NCBI GenBank assembly: GCA_943788725.1 | Contig: CALSRJ010000001.1 | Coordinates: 248,001-312,000 of the forward strand | Origin: an uncultured Flavobacteriales bacterium | GTDB lineage: Bacteria; Bacteroidota; Bacteroidia; Flavobacteriales_G; Salibacteraceae | Direction: 5' to 3' | DNA length: 64,000 nt | Part shown: positions 59,446 to 64,000 of the stretch, piece by piece | Layout: every line of letters begins with the position of its first letter | Numbering within the stretch: the stretch's first letter is position 1 | Notes under the pieces: model-generated | What the model was told of the DNA's origin: nothing | The model's database searches: none | What the model saw: the letters and a program-made list of their open reading frames with translations, nothing else | Translations under genes and position numbers: made by a program

Positions 59446-59965
59446 AAATGTATAACACTATAAGTCAGAGTGTTAAAGACTAACAATGTATTTCCATTGA
59501 ATTGAATCGTGACTTAATTATTTAGATTAAGTTAATCTTTCAAAATGGTGTATGCCAGAAAAAAGGTGACAAATAAGGCGAATATTGGCACGAAAAAATG
59601 GCACCATACGATTTTCGAATTCGAGACCGAGGCTATGAGCTCTAGTTTTAACCCTATATAAATTTTACGGGGCATGGCATAATCGAAAGACTTGTACATT
59701 ATAGAAAGTACAACTATGATTATTCCAGAATCCAACTTCATGCATAAAGAGTAATATCTTTTTTGGGTGAGGTATGAGCAGCGGTTAAGTTCTTGTAGAA
59801 CGTGATTACATTTTAACTTAACTAAACTAAACCTTGAGAAGGTATGTTGGCTTAACTACGAAATCTGACTTGTTTATCTTATAATAAGAGGCAAAGTTAT
59901 CGATGACTTTGTATGTGACTAATCTAGTTTTAATTTTTCTCACAATTGTAACCCGTCAGCACAAT
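59446..59965. other. AT-rich intergenic stretch between tRNA and IS element
   Basis: About 520 bases of clearly more AT-rich sequence than the flanks. It holds one small minus-strand frame (59532-59741, listed separately) and many short TTAA-type words. It ends at the 3-base target AAT (59963-59965) of the IS3 element. No other gene seen. Confidence 0.6.
59532..59741 (-). CDS. Possible small membrane protein in AT-rich patch
   Basis: 69 codons with two hydrophobic segments ('SGIIIVVLSIMY' and 'FFVPIFALFVTFFLAYTILK') separated by a charged turn. In AT-rich DNA such frames can arise by chance, and there is no promoter or homologue to support it. It may be foreign cargo. Confidence 0.3.
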   Translation of the reverse strand: MKLDSGIIIVVLSIMYKSFDYAMPRKIYIGLKLELIASVSNSKIVWCHFFVPIFALFVTFFLAYTILKD

Positions 59966-59976
59966 TCGGACACAAC
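59966..59976 (+). repeat. IS left inverted repeat
   Basis: TCGGACACAAC, exact reverse complement of 61380-61390. Confidence 0.9.
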
Positions 59977-60036
59977 TTAGTAAATTCTTAATCATAGTTT
60001 TAGTCTTTTGGCTAGAGCTTTTAAAACTTAGTTGTT

Positions 60037-60384
60037 ATGGGAGCAAAGAAGAAGTCCGAGTCCATTATCAAGGACATTAAAAGAAGAACACGCAGAACCT
60101 TTTCATCCGAAGAGAAGATCGCTATCGTGCTGGAAGGTCTTCGTGGTGAGGAGAGCATTGCTGCGATCTGTCGAAGAGAAGGTATTGCTCAAGCGTTGTA
60201 CTACCGGTGGAGTAAGACCTTCTTAGAGGCTGGTAAACAACGCTTGTCAGGAGATACCTTACGGGAAGCCAACACCGAAGAGGTCGATAGTCTCCGCAAA
60301 GAGAATACAGCCTTGAAGGAGGTTGTAGCAGAGTTGACCTTGCGAGAGCGGGTGCTAAAAAAAAGCTTGACTGGACTCGAATAA
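60037..60384 (+). CDS. IS3-family OrfA (HTH regulator/DNA-binding part)
   Basis: 115 residues. The HTH region 'EEKIAIVLEGLRGEESIAAI' and 'CRREGIAQALYYRWSKTFLE' is the IS3/IS2 OrfA type, followed by a leucine zipper ('VDSLRKENTALKEVVAELTL'). OrfA binds the IS ends and dimerises. Its last codons run through an A8 tract at 60357-60364, where slippage can make the OrfAB fusion. Confidence 0.95.
   Translation: MGAKKKSESIIKDIKRRTRRTFSSEEKIAIVLEGLRGEESIAAICRREGIAQALYYRWSKTFLEAGKQRLSGDTLREANTEEVDSLRKENTALKEVVAELTLRERVLKKSLTGLE
60357..60364 (+). promoter_or_regulatory. Probable programmed -1 frameshift site (A8)
   Basis: Eight A residues within 'CTA AAA AAA AGC' of orfA. A -1 slip moves the ribosome into the frame of orfB, which is open all the way from 60363 to the orfB ATG at 60399 (no stop). 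This would give the OrfAB transposase as in other IS3 elements. Confidence 0.65.
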
Positions 60385-60398
60385 ACTTTCACAGGTAT

Positions 60399-61364
60399 AT
60401 GCGATACAGTCCGGAAGAGAAGATGGAGATCATCCGTATGGTGGATGGTTCAGAACTGGGGGTCAAGCGTACCCTTCAGGAGCTTGGCATAGCCAGGAGT
60501 ACTTTTTACTCTTGGTATGAAAAGTACCTCAATGAAGAGCCTCTGGAAAAGCAGACCAGGGCGAGTTACTGGAACCGTATTCCTGATGAGTACAAAGCCA
60601 AGGTGATTGAGACTGCTCTTGAACTGACCCATCTCTCGCCTCGCGAGATCGCTACCCACATGACCGATCACTCGGGTCACTTCATCTCAGAGAGCAGCGT
60701 TTATCGCATCCTTAAAAGAGCGGGGCTGATCACCTCTCCAGCACATATTCTACTGGCAGCTGAGAAGGAGTTCAGCAATAAGACCACCCGGGTACATCAG
60801 ATGTGGCAAACCGACTTCACCTACATGAAGATCCAGGGGTGGGGATGGTATTACCTATCGACTGTTTTGGACGACTTCAGCCGGTTTATCGTCCACTGGG
60901 AGCTGTGTAAGTCAATGGGGACGAACGATGTAGAACGTACTATCAACCAGGCGTTACGGAAGGCAGGTCTGATCCGAAAACAACGGCCAACCCTACTCTC
61001 TGACAATGGGCCTTGTTATGTGAGCGATGATCTCAAAAAGTTCCTTGGGGAACAAGAAATAAAACATGTGCGAGGAAGACCGTTCCATCCTCAAACACAA
61101 GGTAAAATCGAACGGTATCATAGAACCATGAAAAATGTGGTAAAGCTCGAGCACTACTATTTGCCTCAGGAGTTAGAGTATCGTATGGCTGAGTTCGTCG
61201 AATACTACAACACCAAGAGATACCACGAATCACTGCAAAACTGTACCCCTGAAGATGTCTATCTGGGAAGGCAATATCAGATCTTGGAAAGAAGAAAAAG
61301 AATCAAACGAAAATCAATGCAAAAAAGACGAAGAAATCATCGATTGGAAATGATCAAAATCTAA
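60399..61364 (+). CDS. IS3-family transposase OrfB (DDE)
   Basis: 321 residues from the internal ATG. An HTH ('VKRTLQELGIARSTFYSWYE') and HTH_21 region precede the rve integrase core. The DDE triad is D in 'MWQTDFTYMKIQ', D in 'LLSDNGPCYVSDD' and E in 'QTQGKIERYHRTMKN'. The C-terminal basic tail 'KRIKRKSMQKRRRNHRLEM' should bind DNA. In practice the enzyme is likely made as the OrfAB fusion by the upstream frameshift. Confidence 0.96.
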   Translation: MRYSPEEKMEIIRMVDGSELGVKRTLQELGIARSTFYSWYEKYLNEEPLEKQTRASYWNRIPDEYKAKVIETALELTHLSPREIATHMTDHSGHFISESSVYRILKRAGLITSPAHILLAAEKEFSNKTTRVHQMWQTDFTYMKIQGWGWYYLSTVLDDFSRFIVHWELCKSMGTNDVERTINQALRKAGLIRKQRPTLLSDNGPCYVSDDLKKFLGEQEIKHVRGRPFHPQTQGKIERYHRTMKNVVKLEHYYLPQELEYRMAEFVEYYNTKRYHESLQNCTPEDVYLGRQYQILERRKRIKRKSMQKRRRNHRLEMIKI

Positions 61365-61379
61365 CTTAATTTTAAACCC

Positions 61380-61390
61380 GTTGTGTCCGA
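61380..61390 (+). repeat. IS right inverted repeat
   Basis: GTTGTGTCCGA, exact reverse complement of 59966-59976, followed by AAT. Confidence 0.9.
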
Positions 61391-61422
61391 AATCTTTGAA
61401 GACGTACATATGCTCCGATAAA

Positions 61423-61674
61423 ATGTACTCGACTTACGTCCTCTATTCCAAAAGTCATGACCGACTTTACATCGGGTTCTCTTCCGATTACCTAAGGCGG
61501 TTTGAGTGGCATAACTCTCTGTCTAAAAAGGGCTTTACCATCAACTACAGGCCATGGGTGATAATCCATGTCGAGCACTTTGACACAAAGCCTGAGGCCA
61601 TGCACCGTGAGAAGCAACTCAAGTCAGGACAAGGCCGTGCTTGGATCCGTGAGAATTGCCTCCCTTCAAAGTAG
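61423..61674 (+). CDS. Small GIY-YIG nuclease-domain protein
   Basis: 83 residues from the ATG at 61423; the frame upstream would include the IS end and is rejected. The catalytic elements are 'STYVLYSKSHDRLYIGFSSD' (G/Y-I-Y and Y-I-G strands), 'YLRRFEWHN' (Arg) and 'MHREKQLKSGQGRAW' (Glu). This is the short UvrC/YhbQ-like single-domain type common in Bacteroidota. Its target is unknown. It lies between the intact tRNA 3' end and a second, broken copy of that same tRNA 3' end, as would be expected if it targets tRNA genes. The IS sits just upstream and may have removed its promoter. Confidence 0.88.
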   Translation: MYSTYVLYSKSHDRLYIGFSSDYLRRFEWHNSLSKKGFTINYRPWVIIHVEHFDTKPEAMHREKQLKSGQGRAWIRENCLPSK

Positions 61675-61689
61675 AACGCAGTATTCATA

Positions 61690-61704
61690 TCCGCCTCAGG
61701 CGGA
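61690..61704. repeat. Short palindrome (CCGCC-AGGCGG type)
   Basis: TCCGCCT and AGGCGGA are inverted around one C. It lies 15 bases after the GIY-YIG stop and adjoins the tRNA-like copy. The sequence resembles short repeated palindromes scattered in Bacteroidota genomes. Confidence 0.5.
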
Positions 61705-61757
61705 CGGGGGTTCGAACCGAACGCAGTGAGCTCACGCTAGTATTCCCCCCTTCGCTA
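61705..61757 (+). pseudogene. Interrupted second copy of the tRNA-Met 3' end
   Basis: CGGGGGTTCGA at 61705-61715 equals tRNA positions 59376-59386. TTCCCCCCTTCGCTA at 61743-61757 equals tRNA positions 59387-59401. A 27-base insert (61716-61742), containing the palindrome GTGAGCTCAC (61727-61736), separates them in the T loop. Together the two parts rebuild the last 26 bases of the tRNA exactly. The 9-mer GAACGCAGT occurs both before (61674-61682) and inside (61719-61727) this copy. Confidence 0.88.
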
Positions 61758-61763
61758 CAGACT

Positions 61764-61788
61764 AAAGGTCAGCTTCGGCTGGCCTTTT
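61764..61788 (+). terminator. Terminator after the tRNA 3'-end copy
   Basis: AAAGGTCAGC (61764-61773) and GCTGGCCTTT (61778-61787) form a 10-bp stem (one G-T pair) around a TTCG loop, with a short T tail. Confidence 0.85.
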
Positions 61789-61957
61789 ATATTATACCTC
61801 CGCTGGGACGCCGTAAGTTCCTAAACCCTGTGACAATCTTCATCCACATCGTTCGTTGACAAGTATCATATATCAGCGGATTTAGCTGCTTTGATTTGTT
61901 TCTCAAAAGTTTATATTGCGGCCGTCCTACAGTTGGGGATTAATTTGAGCTGAAGAA

Positions 61958-62338
61958 ATGGAAAAGAAGAAAATTGAGTTGGAATTCCAGGTCAAGAGTT
62001 CGGTGAGGATACTGTTCCAATGCCTGAGCACGTCAAGCGGTTTGTCTGAATGGTTTGCAGATGATGTGACCATAAAGAAAGACTACGCCAAATTCGTATG
62101 GGACGGCTCAGAAGAAGAAGGAAAAGTACTCGCTAAAAAAACGGACCAATTCATTCGATTTCAATTGGATGAATACGAAGGAACCGACTACTACTTTGAA
62201 TTTGCGATCAAGACGGACCCGCTGACGGGTGATGTTGCCCTTATCATCACTGACTTCGCAGATGAAGACGAGATCGAAGAACAAACTTTGCTCTGGGAGT
62301 CTCAAGTCGGCGAACTTCGTCACATCCTCGGAGGCTGA
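61958..62338 (+). CDS. START-like (SRPBCC) domain protein
   Basis: 126 residues. 'ELEFQVKSSVRILFQCLSTS' and 'GLSEWFADDVTIKKDYAKFV' plus 'QTLLWESQVGELRHILGG' match the short START-like proteins conserved in Bacteroidota, a helix-grip fold with a hydrophobic cavity. Ligand unknown. It usually lies near lpt or lipid genes, as here before an LptF/G permease. Confidence 0.88.
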   Translation: MEKKKIELEFQVKSSVRILFQCLSTSSGLSEWFADDVTIKKDYAKFVWDGSEEEGKVLAKKTDQFIRFQLDEYEGTDYYFEFAIKTDPLTGDVALIITDFADEDEIEEQTLLWESQVGELRHILGG

Positions 62339-62366
62339 TCCTGGAATATATTTCGCTAAAGCCCGT

Positions 62367-62374
62367 TACCTTTG
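62367..62374 (+). promoter_or_regulatory. -7 promoter element for the LptF/G permease
   Basis: TACCTTTG, perfect TAnnTTTG match, 21 bases upstream of the TTG start at 62396. Confidence 0.6.
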
Positions 62375-62395
62375 GTGAATCCTTAACGAATCACC

Positions 62396-63826
62396 TTGAA
62401 GAAGCTTCATAAGCTCATCATAAAGTCCTACTTAGGACCTTTTACACTTACGTTCTTCATCACGCTTTTCATATTCGTGATGCAGTTCTTGTGGAAGTAT
62501 ATCGACGACCTCGTCGGTAAGGGCTTGGAGATTCATCTCGTGGCGGAACTCTTATTCTATGCATCTGCCAACCTCGTTCCAATGGCACTCCCCCTTGCCA
62601 TCCTACTCGCCTCGATCATGACCTTTGGCAGTTTCGGAGAACATTACGAACTCGTTGCGATGAAGTCGAGTGGAATGGGACTCATCCGCATCATGTACCC
62701 CCTGCTCCTAGTCACCATGCTCACCAGTGTGGGTGCCTTCCTCTTTACCAATTATGTCTGGCCAAAGGCCAACCTAGAATTCGCTTCGCTGCTCTACGAC
62801 ATTCGGCATAAGAAGCCCGCCTTTGACATTACGGAAGGTGTCTACTACGATGGTATCGATGGTTATGTAATCCGAGTGGAAAAAAAGGACGAAGACGGCA
62901 AAGGGTTGAACGACATCCTGATCTATGACCACACGAAAAAGAAAGGAAACACGCATGTAATCCGCGCTGAGAAAGGACGCATGGAACTCAGTGGAGATGA
63001 GAATTACTTGGTGTTCACGCTCATCAACGGCACAAGCTACGAAGAGATTGAAGAGGAACGTAGACCGCACATAGTGTCCTCGTTTAAGGAGGAAATCCTT
63101 CGGTTCGACCTCAGCGGATTTCAAATGGAACGCAGCGACAAGGACATTTTCAAAGACAATTACCAAATGCTGAACCTTCAGCAATTAGAGCTCGCGATTG
63201 ACACGTATAACTTACTCATCGCTGAGCGCAAAGAGGATTATCAAGAGCTACTCCATCGGAAGACCATTCCTACTAGGCTTGACACTGAACAAATCATAAG
63301 CAACGCTACTGACAGTGCCAAATGGAACATGTTCTGTAATTTATTCACGGAGAAGCGGCTCGACTTGTTGGAAACTGCGACTTCTCAACTTCGAAGCAAT
63401 CGAACTTTCGTTGAATCCAAAAACGACCTCATCGCCTCGAATCAACGAAGCATAAATCGACACCTCATTGAATGGCACCGAAAGTTTACCTTATCCTTTG
63501 CTTGCATCATCCTATTCTTCATAGGCGCACCATTGGGTGCCATTATTCGAAAGGGCGGATTGGGATTGCCTGTTGTGATCTCAGTGCTGTTTTTTCTCGT
63601 TTTCCACATCACCTCCATTTCCTTTGAGAAACTCGCCAAGCAAGGAGAGGTCGAGCCTGCGTTCGGCATGTGGATTGCATCCGCAGTTTTACTGCCGATT
63701 GGGTTATTTCTGACGTACAAAGCCTCGACCGATAGCGCCATTTTGGACATGGAAACCTATACGAAGTCGATCGAGCGTTTCCTCCGTAAGTTGAGGATCT
63801 TCCAACTTTTCAGTCAACACGAATAA
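62396..63826 (+). CDS. LptF/LptG family permease (lipopolysaccharide export)
   Basis: 476 residues from a TTG start ('KKLHKLIIKSYLGPFTLTFF'). Three N-terminal helices (about 15-35, 48-72, 95-120), a periplasmic beta-jellyroll-like part (130-350) and three C-terminal helices (364-385, 395-415, 425-445) give the LptF/G (YjgP/YjgQ) fold. 'APLGAIIRKGGLGLPVVISV' is a family signature. With LptB it pulls LPS from the inner membrane. The periplasmic domain is longer than in E. coli, as is usual in Bacteroidota. Confidence 0.94.
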   Translation: MKKLHKLIIKSYLGPFTLTFFITLFIFVMQFLWKYIDDLVGKGLEIHLVAELLFYASANLVPMALPLAILLASIMTFGSFGEHYELVAMKSSGMGLIRIMYPLLLVTMLTSVGAFLFTNYVWPKANLEFASLLYDIRHKKPAFDITEGVYYDGIDGYVIRVEKKDEDGKGLNDILIYDHTKKKGNTHVIRAEKGRMELSGDENYLVFTLINGTSYEEIEEERRPHIVSSFKEEILRFDLSGFQMERSDKDIFKDNYQMLNLQQLELAIDTYNLLIAERKEDYQELLHRKTIPTRLDTEQIISNATDSAKWNMFCNLFTEKRLDLLETATSQLRSNRTFVESKNDLIASNQRSINRHLIEWHRKFTLSFACIILFFIGAPLGAIIRKGGLGLPVVISVLFFLVFHITSISFEKLAKQGEVEPAFGMWIASAVLLPIGLFLTYKASTDSAILDMETYTKSIERFLRKLRIFQLFSQHE

Positions 63827-63834
63827 CGAGCACT

Positions 63835-64000
63835 GTGCGTATCCTGTTTGTCCTAAGCCGAGTCCCCTACCCGCTTGAAAAAGGCGACAAGCTCCGCGCG
63901 TACCATATGATACGTGAGCTGTCCGAAAGGCACGAAGTGGTGCTTTTTTGCCTTGCCGACGAAAAGGTTGATCCCCGTGCTGAAGAGGAATTGAAGCATT
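63835..64000 (+). CDS. Glycosyltransferase, N-terminal part (3' partial)
   Basis: GTG at 63835 opens a frame that runs off the window (55 codons). 'ILFVLSRVPYPLEKGDKLRA' followed by 'YHMIRELSERHEVVLFCLAD' is the N-terminal Rossmann part of a GT4-type glycosyltransferase, a form usual in Bacteroidota LPS or capsule loci. The neighbouring LPS permease agrees. The family is recognisable from the beginning only. Confidence 0.75.
   Translation, partial: MRILFVLSRVPYPLEKGDKLRAYHMIRELSERHEVVLFCLADEKVDPRAEEELKH

Larger units (their letters stand above)
59966..61390 (+). mobile_element. IS3-family insertion sequence, complete (1,425 bp)
   Basis: The ends are perfect 11-bp inverted repeats: TCGGACACAAC (59966-59976) and GTTGTGTCCGA (61380-61390). 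Both are flanked by the direct target duplication AAT (59963-59965 and 61391-61393), a three-base size usual for IS3. It carries orfA and orfB in the standard order with the second in the -1 frame. Neither frame is damaged, so the element looks recent or active. It landed between the tRNA and the GIY-YIG gene. Confidence 0.93.

Noticed and set aside
59328-61788. A classic integrative element with tyrosine integrase at tRNA-Met
   Set aside because: Although tRNA-end repeats are present, there is no integrase, excisionase or replication gene; the only enzymes are an IS3 transposase and a GIY-YIG protein.
61656-61859. Plus-strand 67-residue frame over the tRNA 3'-end copy
   Set aside because: It reads through the palindrome, the tRNA-like sequence and the terminator; it is not protein-like.

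Overview
The window is a continuous piece of a Bacteroidota chromosome, most likely a marine, aerobic member of the Flavobacteriales (inferred). The support is sequence-level: several promoters match the Bacteroidota -7 consensus TAnnTTTG (near 426, 1682, 30568, 37733, 53955, 59308 and 62367). There are type IX secretion (T9SS) cargo proteins with type A and type B C-terminal sorting domains, and several families typical of the phylum (short RpoD-like sigma factor, YtxJ, DUF6249 next to an ECF sigma factor). There is no rRNA, no CRISPR array and no prophage. Genes are mostly in short mixed-strand runs.

Layout. 0-6 kb: end of gyrA, a TPR protein, an EGF-like lipoprotein, a beta-propeller T9SS protein with a frameshifted tail, and an ECF sigma/anti-sigma-like/DUF6249 module. 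6-9 kb: an RNA-oriented group (DEAD-box helicase, divergent RpoD-like sigma factor, RRM protein) behind a long leader. 9-16 kb: RmuC, a 984-residue T9SS type B protein, an SPFH protein and a SiaC-family gene broken by an amber codon. 16-19.8 kb: POT and LysE transporters, a DsbA-like protein, DUF427. 19.9-23.5 kb: four lower meta-cleavage enzymes (hydratase, acylating acetaldehyde dehydrogenase, aldolase, 4-oxalocrotonate decarboxylase) that would take 2-oxo acids to pyruvate and acetyl-CoA. 23.5-25.6 kb: egtB-egtD for ergothioneine. 25.7-38 kb: RNase D, a 5'-truncated TPR gene, TypA/BipA, OxyR, CvfB, a flavoprotein, AI-2E permease, PhzF-like protein, desaturase, SlyD. 37.8-38.8 kb: an SRPBCC/GyrI-like gene broken by a second amber codon. 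38.9-59.2 kb: M14 peptidase, RecQ, AcuI-like reductase, Lrp, KAS III, a Gre factor, thioesterase plus Acs, CorA, YtxJ, TrmH, M48 protease and LpdA.

59.3-61.8 kb is the accessory patch. A complete tRNA-Met(CAT) is followed by an AT-rich stretch, an intact 1,425-bp IS3-family element (11-bp inverted repeats, AAT target duplication, probable -1 frameshift), a small GIY-YIG nuclease gene and then a second, interrupted copy of the 3' end of the same tRNA with its own terminator. This tRNA-end/GIY-YIG/tRNA-end arrangement is the most unusual structure in the window. 61.9-64 kb returns to core genes: a START-like protein, an LptF/LptG permease and the start of a glycosyltransferase.

Four genes look damaged or unusual at their reading frame: a 6-C run shifts a T9SS sorting domain out of frame, two genes carry single in-frame TAG codons followed by conserved family sequence, and one TPR gene lacks a credible start. 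TAG is used as a normal stop elsewhere, so these look like recent mutations or assembly errors rather than recoding.
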